Shown: positions 8,530 through 17,490, numbered from the stretch's first letter. The stretch: 64,000 nt of DNA from Candidatus Dormiibacter inghamiae (GCA_016464825.1 JAEKNQ010000036.1:1-64000), one strand, 5' to 3'. A program made the numbers and translations. The notes: generated by a model not told the origin, from the letters alone.

Positions 8530-10094
8530 CAGGCCAGGTACGCCTCGTCAAAGTCGAGGTAGTCGAACATGTTGTAGGTGAAGTTCTTGAACTTGTTGAC
8601 GCTGACGAAGGTGCCGGGACTGATCACGCTGTCAATCACAAACTGCTGGTCCAAAAGGTAGTCGGTCACCTTCTGGTAGACAGCTTTGGCGCTGCTCTCC
8701 GAAGCCCTGAAGGCCTGGTTGGCGAGATCGACGTAGACCGGGTCGTTGAGGTTGGAAGCGTTCTTGGCGGCGTTGAAGGGGAACGCGCTGACGATCAGCG
8801 TGGCGGGATGCAGCTGACTGAACCCGTGCACGTTCACCCAGAGACCGGGGAGTGTCCCCGCCTGCAGCTTCTGGATGAACTGAGCGGCATCGTAGGACAC
8901 CGTCTGGGTGGTGATGCCAATCTGCTGCAGGTTGAACTGCACTATCTGCGCCATCGGCGACAGCGGCGGGCTGCCCGAATTGAATGCCAGCTGGGCCTGG
9001 ACGTTGGTGAGGCCGGCCGACTGCAGGATCTGCTTCGCCTTGTTTGGGTTGTAGCTGTAGTGAGTGGCCGCCGTGTCCGTATAGGCCGGTGAGGATTTCG
9101 GCCAGGGAATGGAGGTGGCGTTGCCGACGCCGCTGAACACCTCCTTCAGGATTCGCTCCTTGTCGACCCCGTAGGCCACCGCCTGCCGCACCTCCTTCCT
9201 GTCGAACGGCGGAACCTTGACGTTGCAACCTACGTAGTAGGCGGCGTCGCCGGTGTCGGCGACCTGGGTGGTGAAGGCAGGGTTGTTCTTCAGGCCGACG
9301 TAGTCCTTCGGGGCGAGCCCCAATGCCAGCTCGGTCTGCTGAGCCTGCAGGGAGGACAGGAGGGACTGGGCTTGGGGGATGATCCGGAGCTCGACGCCGT
9401 CAAGGTACGGTCGGCCCGGCTTCCAGTAGCTCGGGTTCTTGGTCAGAGCCACCGAATCGCCTGGATTCCACTGCTTCCATACGAAGGGTCCTGTGCCGTT
9501 CAGGTTCTTGCCGCTCAGCATGTCGGGGAGGGTGTCCTTGTCGACGATGAACATGATCTCGAAGAGATCGAAGAGGTTGCTGGCTGCGTGGCTGAGCCGG
9601 AGCTTGACTGTGCTGCCGCTGCCAGAGGCGTCGGTGATCACTGCCGCCGTCGAGCGCAGCTGTGAGGCCCGCTTGGGGTCCTGGATGTTCTGGATCGAGA
9701 AGATGACATCACCCGGACCGAAGGGCCGGCCGCTGTGGAACTTGACGTCCTTGCGGAGCTCCAGGGTAAGGCTGGTGCCGTCGCCGGCAAGCTGCCAGCT
9801 GGTCGCCAGCGAGGGGTTCGGCTTGAGTGTCTTGTGGTCGTATTCGGTCAAAGTGTTGTAGACGAGCCGGCCGACAGCGGTGTTGGGGAAGTTCTGGCCG
9901 AAGAGGCCGCTCGGGATAATGTCCGGCACCTGCGCCATGTGCAGGGTCCCGCCTTTCTTAGGACCGCTGGAGGTGCCCGCGCCGCTGTTGGCGGCCGAGG
10001 TGCACCCGGTCAAAAGGAAGAGAGTGCCCGCCGCCCCGGCCTTCACGACCCAACGCCGACTCACCCTCTGCTGCATCAGATCTTCGATGGCCAT
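8529..10094 (-). CDS. ABC importer substrate-binding protein, family 5 (SBP_bac_5), Tat-type lipoprotein
   Basis: This 521-residue solute-binding protein of the oligopeptide/oligosaccharide family 5 is exported. The N-terminus has a twin-arginine-like SRRWVVK (residues 12-18), a short hydrophobic stretch and lipobox LLTGC with lipidated Cys31, so it should be anchored outside the membrane. The mature part begins KKGGTLHMAQ and shows YNTLTEYD, LATSWQLAGDGTSLTLELRK and VKFHSGRPFGPGDV, the family-5 signature region. Neighbouring GH51 and ROK genes suggest arabino- or xylo-oligosaccharides as ligand, as in some known family-5 sugar binders. The gene follows the enolase-superfamily gene by about 20 bases. 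Confidence 0.94.
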   Translation of the reverse strand: MAIEDLMQQRVSRRWVVKAGAAGTLFLLTGCTSAANSGAGTSSGPKKGGTLHMAQVPDIIPSGLFGQNFPNTAVGRLVYNTLTEYDHKTLKPNPSLATSWQLAGDGTSLTLELRKDVKFHSGRPFGPGDVIFSIQNIQDPKRASQLRSTAAVITDASGSGSTVKLRLSHAASNLFDLFEIMFIVDKDTLPDMLSGKNLNGTGPFVWKQWNPGDSVALTKNPSYWKPGRPYLDGVELRIIPQAQSLLSSLQAQQTELALGLAPKDYVGLKNNPAFTTQVADTGDAAYYVGCNVKVPPFDRKEVRQAVAYGVDKERILKEVFSGVGNATSIPWPKSSPAYTDTAATHYSYNPNKAKQILQSAGLTNVQAQLAFNSGSPPLSPMAQIVQFNLQQIGITTQTVSYDAAQFIQKLQAGTLPGLWVNVHGFSQLHPATLIVSAFPFNAAKNASNLNDPVYVDLANQAFRASESSAKAVYQKVTDYLLDQQFVIDSVISPGTFVSVNKFKNFTYNMFDYLDFDEAYLA

Positions 10095-10115
10095 CTTTCC
10101 TCCTGCGAGCCTGCG

Positions 10116-11210
10116 TCAGAGGCTCCTGAATTCGATGAACTTTGGGTTAGTGGTGATTCCGAGCCCCGGCCCGGCGGGCACGGTCAGTCGCCCCGCCAGT
10201 GGCCGTTCCTCGGGCAGAACGCAGACGGGGCGCCAACCGACCTCGCCGTACGCGAACTCCAAGACGCTGAGGCTCGGGACAAGAGCCGCCAGCTGTAGGC
10301 TGCCGGCGCAGCCGACCGGGCTGGTCGGGTTGTGCGGTGAGACCTCGGCTCCCTGGCTGGCTGCCAGCTGGGCGAGCCTTCGAGCGGCCAGCAGTCCGCC
10401 CGCGTGCTTCACGTCGGGCAGTACGATCCTGAGGCCACCCTTCCCCAGCGAGGGCTGCAACAGGTCAGGCTGTGAGCACATCTCTCCACCCGCGAGTGGT
10501 ATGCAGGTCAAGGTCGACAGGTAGCGCAGCTCATCGGGCTGGTCGAGGGCGACGGCGTCCTCCAGCCAGGCGATTTCGAGGCGCTCAAGGTCGGGAAGAA
10601 TTGCGACCACCCCCTCCATTGGGAGCCGGTTGTGGACGTCGACCATCACCCTCACTTCAGGACCCACCGCAGCCCTGATCGCCTCCACGACCGCCAGGCC
10701 CGACTTGGCCAGGGCGGCCCCATTCGCCGGATCGTCGAAGGGGGCGCATTTCAGGGCGCGGAATCCGTCCGTCACCGCCTTGGCCCCGAGCGCGGCGAAA
10801 CCGCCGGGCGTTCGCGGGCTGGCTCCCCGGTTGATGTTGGCGTAGAGATCCACCGGGCCGGGGTCAGTGCCCCCGAGCAACTTCCAGAGCGGCTGATCCT
10901 CCAGCTTGGCGAGCAGGTCAAGGCAGGCCAGCTCCACCGCCCCCGCTACCGTGCTGGCTAGGAGCGGCTTGACGGCGCTGCTCAGTGCGGCCAGCACCTC
11001 GCCCGCGATCTGCTCGGCGCCTGTAGTTTCGCTCCCGATGACGGCCGGTGAGGCCAGCCTCAACGCCTCCTTCAACTCGTGGCTGGTCCCTCCGTCTGAG
11101 CATTCGCCCAGACCGGTTTCACCTCCGGCGGCAAGGCGGACCAGCGTCCAGGTGGTCCGTGGGCTGACTACGACCGAGGCCATCTCCAGCTTTTCGATTT
11201 GCCCTGTCAC
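10116..11210 (-). CDS. enolase-superfamily (mandelate racemase type) acid-sugar dehydratase
   Basis: This 364-residue protein has an N-terminal capping domain and a C-terminal barrel with Mg ligands D191 (VMVDVHNR), E217 (WLEDAV) and E243 (LAGGEM). Catalytic candidates are K154 (ALKCAP) and H293 (SPHNPTSP). The His near the end of the barrel places it in the mandelate racemase subgroup, whose members mostly dehydrate aldonic acids to 2-keto-3-deoxy acids. The exact substrate cannot be assigned; an aldonate from arabinose, xylose or a deoxy sugar fits the operon. Its start overlaps the ROK gene stop by four bases. Confidence 0.88.
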   Translation of the reverse strand: MTGQIEKLEMASVVVSPRTTWTLVRLAAGGETGLGECSDGGTSHELKEALRLASPAVIGSETTGAEQIAGEVLAALSSAVKPLLASTVAGAVELACLDLLAKLEDQPLWKLLGGTDPGPVDLYANINRGASPRTPGGFAALGAKAVTDGFRALKCAPFDDPANGAALAKSGLAVVEAIRAAVGPEVRVMVDVHNRLPMEGVVAILPDLERLEIAWLEDAVALDQPDELRYLSTLTCIPLAGGEMCSQPDLLQPSLGKGGLRIVLPDVKHAGGLLAARRLAQLAASQGAEVSPHNPTSPVGCAGSLQLAALVPSLSVLEFAYGEVGWRPVCVLPEERPLAGRLTVPAGPGLGITTNPKFIEFRSL

Positions 11211-12409
11211 GCGCTCAGCCTTCGCGCCGGACGGGGATGGATAAGCTCGGTCGGGCGCTGGTAAACGGCATCGAGCACCAGGCCGCAGGGGCCGACCACT
11301 ATCGCGTCGGCACCGAAGCTGGAGGGGACGATCAACCTCTCCGCCTCGAAATCGGTGTGGGCTTTGGCGGAGGCCTCCTGCCTCAAGTCCTTCAGGTACT
11401 CGGGAGCATCGAGGGCACCACTGCCGGCGAGCACCACCAGCTCCGGGTTGAGGAGGTCGATCAGCAGGGCCACGCCTTCGCCAACGTGGCGGGCGCGGCG
11501 GCGAAGGAGTCCCTGGGCCTGAGTGTTGCCGCCCCGGGCGATCGCTATCAGGCCGGCGAGGTCCCGCGTGCCGTCCAGACCCAGTTCGTCAGCCCTGGCC
11601 AGCACCGCGGCGTCGCTGGCCAGAGCCTGGAAGCAGCCTTCCCGCCCGCACTGGCAGGTGACACCGCGGTCGCTGAGGGGGACATGAGCGATCGCGCCCG
11701 CCGCTCCCTGGGGACCTCGGTGCAGGGCTCGCCGGATGACGATTCCGGCTCCGATCACATTCCCGACAAACAGGTAGGCCAGACTGGCCGCCTGGGAACC
11801 GCCTCCCAGCCAGCTCTCGGCAAGGGCCATTGCCCGGACATTCGACTCGACCCAGACCGGGACGCCGGTACGTTCGCGAAGAAGCGTGCCGACCTCGACG
11901 TTGCGCCAGCCCAGGGCGTCGTTCTCGACAACCGTGCCGTCGATGGGCTGGACCCAGCCGCCCACTGCTATGCCGAGCCCGATTGGCCGTTCCGGCAGGG
12001 TCTCGACGGCCTGAGCGGCCTGTTCCAGAATCGGTCTGGGCTCTGTCGAGTCGTGCGTCAGCTCGATGCGGCGGAGGAGGTTGCCGCGAAGGTCGGTAAC
12101 GCCGAGGCTGGACCTGTGCAGGCCGATGTGGATGCCAGCCACGCGATGGCCGTGGAGGTCGATTTCGAGCGGCACCCGAGGACGGCCCAACTCGGCGCCA
12201 ACCGGCGACAGCTCGCGGAGGACGCCAGCGCCGATCAGGTCCGTGACCTGCCGGCCGACGCTGACAGCTGACAGTCCGGTGGCGGCTGCGATCTCGGAGC
12301 GGGCAGCCGAGCCGTGTGCCAGCACCGCCCGCAGCACAGCCGAGGCGTTACCTTGGCGGATGGCGGGCTGGCGCCGTGCAGGGGGATGCAGGCTGAGAGC
12401 GTCAGTCAA
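11207..12409 (-). CDS. ROK-family transcriptional repressor
   Basis: This 400-residue protein has an N-terminal winged helix (AARSEIAAATGLSAVSVGRQVTDL) and a C-terminal ROK sugar-kinase-like domain with the zinc motif C-x-C-G-x-x-G-C-x-Q (CQCGREGCFQ), a family hallmark. It should bind a sugar and control this operon. The palindrome upstream of the GH51 gene is the obvious target. An ATG at 12430 is in frame, but a TTG at 12409 with GGAG nine bases upstream gives a more usual N-terminus (MTDALSLHPPARRQPAIRQG) and overlaps the GH51 stop by only 8 bases. Confidence 0.9.
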   Translation of the reverse strand: MTDALSLHPPARRQPAIRQGNASAVLRAVLAHGSAARSEIAAATGLSAVSVGRQVTDLIGAGVLRELSPVGAELGRPRVPLEIDLHGHRVAGIHIGLHRSSLGVTDLRGNLLRRIELTHDSTEPRPILEQAAQAVETLPERPIGLGIAVGGWVQPIDGTVVENDALGWRNVEVGTLLRERTGVPVWVESNVRAMALAESWLGGGSQAASLAYLFVGNVIGAGIVIRRALHRGPQGAAGAIAHVPLSDRGVTCQCGREGCFQALASDAAVLARADELGLDGTRDLAGLIAIARGGNTQAQGLLRRRARHVGEGVALLIDLLNPELVVLAGSGALDAPEYLKDLRQEASAKAHTDFEAERLIVPSSFGADAIVVGPCGLVLDAVYQRPTELIHPRPARRLSA

Positions 12410-13928
12410 GCGCCAGCTCCAACACCGCATGGGAGTGCGGGGGCAGCTCGTACACCGGAGCCTGCGCCTTCAGCGTCATCTCGCTCGTGGTCGGATGGAC
12501 GTTGTCGGGCTGCCCGGGACCGTTCATGGCTGAGGGGTCGTCGTGATGGAGCAGGGTCACCCGTGCTCGGGTGTTGATCCTCGCGTCATGAAGGCTTAAC
12601 TGCACCTCCAGCGGCTGGTCACGGCTTCGGTTGACCATCGAGAGGACGAGCCCCTTCCTGTCCGGGTCAAGAGAGGCCGCGGCGTCGAGCGTCTGGAGGT
12701 TGTCCAGCCGGTATTCGGGTGCAGTGAAGCCGTCCGAGTCGGCCCAGGTGTCGAGGACGACGGGTCCCATCAGGCCGGCGATCATCTGCAGCGGCCAGTA
12801 GATCGGTTCCCGCCAGACACCCCTGTCGTTCGCCATCACGTGGCCCCGAACGTTTAGGGCTTGGGCACTTGTGGCCAGGGTGACGGTGCGAGACTCGCGC
12901 AGCAGGATGTTCAGGAAGGAGGCGTTGGCGAGAGCGTCGCGGAGATCGTAGTACGGCTCGAAGCTGGCCAAGCTTGGGTTGTCGGCCATGTGGATTGCAA
13001 AGTCGGCTGTGTTCCACTCTGTGATTGCGACCTTCATTGGCCTTGCCCCAGGAAGATCGCGTCGGGCGGTGGCGATCAGACCCTGCAGGGATCTGATGTA
13101 CGCCTCGGCCAGATGTGGACCGGCGAGGACGAAGTACCAGGGGTCGTCGCCATTGATGCTCGGGTCGCAGGCCGGGGGCATGCCGCGGCTACCCAACGTC
13201 TTGCGCCAGAACGCGTGGAAGGTCAGGAAGTCGACATGGGCGGCAAGGCCGGGAATGACTGTCGCCGCCCAGTCGAGGCTGTGCGTGAGAGCGCCCGCCT
13301 GAGCGACGATCTCGATGTTCGGGTCGACCTTACGGGCGGCCTTCGCCCACTCCCGAGCGACCTCGGCGTAGCGCTCGGCAGTGGAGTGGCCGATCTCCCA
13401 GTTTCCGTACGTCTCGTTGCCGAGCTGCCACAGCTTCACCCTGTGCGGTTCTTCAACACCGTGCTGCTTTCGCAACTCCGCGTGGTGGGTGCCGTCCGCG
13501 CGATTGCAGTATTCGAGCCAGGCGACGGCCTCGTCCAGGGTGCCGGTGCCCATGTTCCAGTTAATCAGAGGCTCTGCGCCCATACGCCGGCACCAGGCGA
13601 TGAACTCGTTGGTACCGAAGCGGTAGCCGGTTTCCCAGCCGAAGTGGAGGTCGATGTTTCGGGGCCGCCTGTCGACCGGTCCGACACCGTCCAGCCAGTG
13701 GTAGCTCGTCCCTGTGCAGCCCCCCGGCCAGCGAAAGACACTGGGCTCGAGGCCACGGATCAGCCGCTCGATGTCCTGGCGGATGCCGTGGGCGTCGGCG
13801 GTAGGGTGTGAGGGGTCATGTAGGCCCTCTTCAGCGACGCCTAGCCGTCTGGCTAGGAGGTGGCCGAAAAGGCGCTTCGGCAGCGGGCCGATGACGCGCT
13901 GAGGATCGATCCGGAGACTGGCCCGCAT
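12402..13928 (-). CDS. GH51-type alpha-L-arabinofuranosidase
   Basis: This 508-residue enzyme has the expected length for intracellular GH51 arabinofuranosidases. It contains RWPGGC (66-71), the acid/base segment QLGNETYGNWE with E172, and ITEWN with the probable nucleophile E304, followed by a C-terminal beta-sandwich domain. No signal peptide is seen, so it acts in the cytoplasm, releasing terminal arabinofuranosyl groups from imported oligosaccharides. It is the first gene of the operon. A strong promoter places the transcription start about 7 bases before the ATG at 13928, leaving no room for a ribosome-binding site, so it is translated as a near-leaderless message. Confidence 0.93.
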   Translation of the reverse strand: MRASLRIDPQRVIGPLPKRLFGHLLARRLGVAEEGLHDPSHPTADAHGIRQDIERLIRGLEPSVFRWPGGCTGTSYHWLDGVGPVDRRPRNIDLHFGWETGYRFGTNEFIAWCRRMGAEPLINWNMGTGTLDEAVAWLEYCNRADGTHHAELRKQHGVEEPHRVKLWQLGNETYGNWEIGHSTAERYAEVAREWAKAARKVDPNIEIVAQAGALTHSLDWAATVIPGLAAHVDFLTFHAFWRKTLGSRGMPPACDPSINGDDPWYFVLAGPHLAEAYIRSLQGLIATARRDLPGARPMKVAITEWNTADFAIHMADNPSLASFEPYYDLRDALANASFLNILLRESRTVTLATSAQALNVRGHVMANDRGVWREPIYWPLQMIAGLMGPVVLDTWADSDGFTAPEYRLDNLQTLDAAASLDPDRKGLVLSMVNRSRDQPLEVQLSLHDARINTRARVTLLHHDDPSAMNGPGQPDNVHPTTSEMTLKAQAPVYELPPHSHAVLELALD

Positions 13929-13932
13929 TAGT

Positions 13933-13970
13933 TACTTTCCGAAAGTACCTTTCTCTCAAAGGGGTGTCAA
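13933..13970 (-). promoter_or_regulatory. promoter and operator of the oligosaccharide operon
   Basis: On the minus strand TTGACA (13970-13965) is separated by exactly 17 bases from TACTTT (13947-13942). The -10 lies inside a perfect inverted repeat TACTTTCCGAAAGTA (13933-13947). A second repeat, CCTTT-ctctc-AAAGG (13948-13962), fills the spacer. Both are placed to block RNA polymerase. Binding by the ROK protein encoded as the second gene is inferred. Confidence 0.75.
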
Positions 13971-14060
13971 GCTTGGCTTCGGCGACCACCACCCTCAGTG
14001 CAGGTACCTCCCGCGGGCACGACTCGTACGACTTGCGGGTTGTGTTGTACATAAATCGAC

Positions 14061-14309
14061 GTGGCGACCATGAACGTCAGTGCCGCGCGGGACAACCTCC
14101 CTGACGTAGTCGAGCTGGCACGGACCGAACCGGTGTTCCTCGAGCGTTATGGACGCCGGGCAGCCGTGCTCGTGAGCCCCGAGCGCTATGAGACGCTGAT
14201 GACCGCAATGGAGAACTCAGAGGACGTCGCGGCGTTCGATGTCGCGATGGCCGAGGAGGGTCCGAATATCCCCTGGGAGGAAGCGAAGGCAGACCTCGGC
14301 TGGGAGTGA
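14061..14309 (+). CDS. Phd/YefM-family antitoxin without a visible toxin
   Basis: This 82-residue protein has the Phd/YefM fold: MNVSAARDNLPDVVELARTE, then PVFLERYGRRAAVLVSPERY, the strand-turn-strand DNA-binding core, and an acidic C-terminal tail (AMAEEGPNIPWEEAKADLGWE) of the kind that wraps around a toxin. Such antitoxins are normally followed by RelE/ParE or PIN toxins. The next 225 bases carry no toxin-like frame on either strand, so it looks like an orphan. The start may be GTG 14061 or ATG 14070. A promoter region is shared back-to-back with the GH51 operon. Confidence 0.85.
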   Translation: MATMNVSAARDNLPDVVELARTEPVFLERYGRRAAVLVSPERYETLMTAMENSEDVAAFDVAMAEEGPNIPWEEAKADLGWE

Positions 14310-14535
14310 GCCGGTAGCGAAGCGAGTTGCGCCCAATATCGGCAACATCACCGAATTCGGTTTCAACCAAGCCCAGATGGCCGGCATCGAACGAGGCAGT
14401 GCCGTCCGGGTGTTGCCCCGCCTTGCTGACACTCCTGCTGTCGACCCGTCGCTGCGGCCTCGACTGGTCGGTCATCGTCATCTCCGAGTGCACCCTACAA
14501 TCGCAACCAAGCCGTTCAAGGGAGGAGGGGAGACG

Positions 14536-15441
14536 ATGTCCGGAGTGATGACTCGTGACCTTGTGCGGGTCGATATCGGCAGTGGAGTGGTGGTCGCGGG
14601 TTCGTCGGCCAAGCCGAGCGAGCCGAGCAACCAACCCCTGATCGTGGCCCTTCACGGCGGGCTCTACACTGCGAAGTACTTCGACGTGCCGACGTGGCCC
14701 GGCGGCTCGTTCATCGAACTTGCTGTCGAGCAGGGCTACCCGATCGTGACTTTCGACCGGCCTGGCTACGGGGCCAGTTCTAGCCTCGCGCCGGCCGACA
14801 ACACCTACGAGCGCCAGGCCGAGATCCTCGGCGTGGCAATCGAGCAGGTCGCCGCCGGGATACCCGCGCCCGGCGTCGTGCTGGTCGGTCACTCGATCGG
14901 CGGCATGATTGCACTGACCATCGCCGCCCGCGAGTCCGGGTTCAAGCTGTTTGGGGTCTCAGCCACTGGCCTCGGATCGTTGATCCCCACCGGCGGCGCC
15001 TCCGAAGGGCTGGCCGCGGCCACGTCGGCGACCGGCCAGGACACCGCCGCCCTTCCGCCCGAACAATGCGACGGGGTAATGTTCGGCCCCTCGTGGACTT
15101 TCGACCCCGGTGTGCAGGCCGCCCACGCCTCCTACGCACCGGCGCCGGTGGTCGAGCTTGTGGCCGCCTCACGTTGGGCGGCGGAGAAGCTGCCTCAGCT
15201 CGCGCCCAAAGTCACCGTACCGGTCCACAACTCGCTGGCAGAGTTCGACGCCCTGTGGGTGAGCTCGCCCGAGACGATTGCGCGCTTCGCGACCCTCTTC
15301 ACCGCCGCTCCCTTCGTCGACGCGAGCATCGCGCGAGGAACGGGTCACAGCATTGACCATCACAGGCTTGGGCACGCTCTGCAGCTCCGCCAACTCGCCT
15401 TCGCGGATGAGTGCCAGCTGCTGGCGGAGCAGCCGCGCTGA
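14536..15441 (+). CDS. alpha/beta-hydrolase family protein
   Basis: This 301-residue hydrolase has an oxyanion-hole region LIVALHGGLYT, the FDRPGYGASS strand, nucleophile elbow VGHSIGGM (Ser of G-H-S-I-G) and a late His in GTGHSIDHH. The catalytic Asp is probably in the NSLAEFDALW region. The ATG at 14536 is preceded by a strong purine-rich site (GGAGGAGGGG at 14521-14530), which decides the start against longer in-frame options. The substrate is unknown; the fold covers esterases, lactonases and thioesterases. It stands alone. Confidence 0.88.
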   Translation: MSGVMTRDLVRVDIGSGVVVAGSSAKPSEPSNQPLIVALHGGLYTAKYFDVPTWPGGSFIELAVEQGYPIVTFDRPGYGASSSLAPADNTYERQAEILGVAIEQVAAGIPAPGVVLVGHSIGGMIALTIAARESGFKLFGVSATGLGSLIPTGGASEGLAAATSATGQDTAALPPEQCDGVMFGPSWTFDPGVQAAHASYAPAPVVELVAASRWAAEKLPQLAPKVTVPVHNSLAEFDALWVSSPETIARFATLFTAAPFVDASIARGTGHSIDHHRLGHALQLRQLAFADECQLLAEQPR

Positions 15442-15591
15442 CCGCTGGCACCAGGGCGCGCCGAGGAAGTCTCTTCAGTGGCGCGAGCGTCGCATAGTCG
15501 AATGCGGATGGTCTCTCTGCGGCGCGAGGGGCGCCCAGCTCGTTGATGTCTGGCGGGTATGTACCCGGCGTGCTTCGTCGACATCACGTGA

Positions 15592-16110
15592 CTACGGAGC
15601 CTGGCGCTCCACACGCGCAGCCCTGACGTCCGCGGCGAACGTGTCCGGTTGAAACAGGAATGGAAGGTGGTTCCCCGGCACACTGCGGTGCAGGCATCCC
15701 AGGTCCGCCGCTAGGCACCGGGCCGCTCGTGCGTAGCAGGCGTCCTTGCTCTGCATCCCGGCCAGGGCCGCGATAGGAATTCCCGCCGCTTTGAGTCTCT
15801 CGAGGTCGGGCCCGAACCGGGCGATCGGAAGGTCCTCCGACCGGATGGACTGGTGGAGCTCGTGCGCCCGCCTTTCCCGCCCCGGAAGACCAGCTTGAAA
15901 ATGCTCACGCCAACCACTCGGCTGAGTCCGATAGCAGTGTCACCGGCGGCGGCTCGCACAGTATCAGCACCACGAACAGCTCCGGTCGGTCTTGGGCGCG
16001 CTGCATGCCGATGTGGCCGTCCGGCTGCTGGCGGCGACGGTGGCTCCGACCGGCGAACGACTCCATCCAGGCGATGGCCTTCCGCAAGGACGTTAAGGAA
16101 CACTTCGGCG
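15592..16110 (-). pseudogene. decayed alpha/beta-hydrolase gene
   Basis: The minus strand reads as an alpha/beta hydrolase broken into frames. One frame has the nucleophile region (AGRSHRRRQQ), then the helix AQDRPELFVVLILCEPPPVT, and stops at LLSDSAEWLA. The rest continues in another frame as PDLERLKAAGIPIAALAG, YARAARCLAADLG and VPGNHLPFLFQPDTFAADV, ending in TAG at 15594-15592. This order matches the C-terminal half of such hydrolases, including the His before the last helix (PGNH). At least one frameshift is needed, and the elbow sequence itself looks damaged. The upstream limit is approximate. Confidence 0.6.
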
Positions 16111-16117
16111 ACGCCCA

Positions 16118-16318
16118 CAGGCTGGATCGCCGATCTGGTCGCAATGTCACACCCGGACGGGCCACAAGACCTGATCGCGGGCTCGATCAACCCTCACGAC
16201 ACCTCGCCGCCCTTCCAGGTTCAAGGAGGTGGACAAGCGCGCCCGCACAATCGCCCACAGCTACGACTCCTTCGGGCACAGCACCTTCAAATCCGTTTTC
16301 ACGAGCAAGAAGTTCTAG
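16118..16318 (+). pseudogene. broken gene remnant of unknown family
   Basis: The plus strand reads WIADLVAMSHPDGPQDLIAG then SINPHDTSPPFQ in one frame and, after a one-base shift near 16220, FKEVDKRARTIAHSYDSFGH and STFKSVFTSKKF, ending with TAG at 16316-16318. The two halves have ordinary protein composition and join naturally, so a frameshifted gene end is likely. I do not recognise the family. It lies tail-to-head with the decayed hydrolase on the other strand. Confidence 0.45.
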
Positions 16319-16422
16319 AACGAGTACTGGTGCAGCCGGTCGTCGAGTCGTGATGAGCGTGCAGTACCCCCAGGTCGTGGAGAAGTTGTCCATGAAGAGC
16401 GCTTCGTTGAGAACGGCAACCG

Positions 16423-17481
16423 ATGAGCCATGACGTCGAGCTGGTCAGTCGCGTCTTGGGTGAGGCTCGCGAGGCCGTGCTCGCCGAGCTGCAGCAGCTT
16501 TTCGCTGTTCGGCGGCAGACCGGCTACGGGCCGCTCTACGACCTCCTTTCCGACTATCCATTCCGCGAGGGCAAGGGCCTCCGACCGGCCATCTGCTTTG
16601 CAGCCTGCCGTGCGGCCGGCGGCCAGACCGAGCAGGCGCTCAAGTCGGCGGCCGCGCTCGAGCTGTTCCACAACGCCTTCCTGGTGCATGACGACGTAGA
16701 GGATGGTTCGCACTTCCGCCGAGGGCAGGTGACGCTCTTCCGCGCCCATGGCGTACCGGCGGCGGTCAACGTGGGCGATGCGACCAACGTTCTGGCACTG
16801 GGCCTCCTCCTCGACAACACGGCCACCCTCGGTGTGCGCAAGAGCCTGCAGGTCTTCCAGGAGGTCGAACGGATGGCTCGCGAGTCGGCAGAAGGCCAGG
16901 CGATCGAGCTCTCCTGGATCGCGAACGAGCGCTTTGACCTCGACGACCGCGATTACGTCGGCATGGCATACAAGAAGACGTGCTGGTACACCGTGATCGC
17001 GCCGCTTCGAATCGGAGTGATCTGCGGCAGCCCGCCCGGCGGCAGAGCGCCTTTGGACGATGACTTGCTGCCGCTGATCGAGATCGGGTTTCTGGCTGGC
17101 ATCGCTTTCCAGATCCATGACGACCTGCTTAACCTGGAGTCCGAAGAAGCCCTCTACGGTAAGGAGTCCGCTGGTGACCTCTACGAGGGCAAGCGGACGA
17201 TAATGCTGCTCCATCTCCTGCGCACCGTCCGGGGGTCGACCCGGCAGCGGGTCGTCCGCTTGCTCCGGACGCCGCGTTCGCGAAAGCGGCCGGAGGACGT
17301 CGCCTGGCTCTACCGCACCATGGTGGAGGCTCGATCACTCGAACATGGACGTGCGGTCGCGATCGACTACTCGGAACGGGCGCTGGCCCTGTACAGTCAT
17401 GGCCTCCCGTTCCTTAGAGAGAATGAGGATGCCGGCTTTTTAGGCGAGATGTTGCGGTATGTCATCGATCGCGCCAAGTGA
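16423..17481 (+). CDS. polyprenyl diphosphate synthase (trans-isoprenyl)
   Basis: This 352-residue member of the trans-polyprenyl synthase family condenses isopentenyl diphosphate onto allylic diphosphates. It shows GKGLRPAICFAACRAAGG, the first Asp-rich motif DDVED (90-94) followed by RRGQ, and the second motif QIHDDLLNL (230-238), where the usual final Asp is Asn237. KKT (GMAYKKTCWYT) and the G-K segment EGKRTIMLLHL are also present. Product length cannot be read with confidence. It opens a tightly packed plus-strand cluster running to 23472, so its product is probably used by the CrtC-like protein and methyltransferase there. Confidence 0.92.
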   Translation: MSHDVELVSRVLGEAREAVLAELQQLFAVRRQTGYGPLYDLLSDYPFREGKGLRPAICFAACRAAGGQTEQALKSAAALELFHNAFLVHDDVEDGSHFRRGQVTLFRAHGVPAAVNVGDATNVLALGLLLDNTATLGVRKSLQVFQEVERMARESAEGQAIELSWIANERFDLDDRDYVGMAYKKTCWYTVIAPLRIGVICGSPPGGRAPLDDDLLPLIEIGFLAGIAFQIHDDLLNLESEEALYGKESAGDLYEGKRTIMLLHLLRTVRGSTRQRVVRLLRTPRSRKRPEDVAWLYRTMVEARSLEHGRAVAIDYSERALALYSHGLPFLRENEDAGFLGEMLRYVIDRAK

Positions 17482-17490
17482 GGTCCTCAC

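Noticed and set aside
12861-13811. A 316-residue plus-strand open frame opposite the GH51 gene
   Set aside because: Typical antisense shadow of a high-GC gene; the GH51 motifs on the other strand are unambiguous.
14310-14535. RelE/ParE toxin expected after the antitoxin
   Set aside because: No frame on either strand shows toxin-like sequence, and a start after the antitoxin meets a stop within four codons.
16353-16435. A 27-codon open frame overlapping the polyprenyl synthase start
   Set aside because: It could be a leader peptide, but it has no ribosome-binding site or attenuator-like structure, so it is not called.
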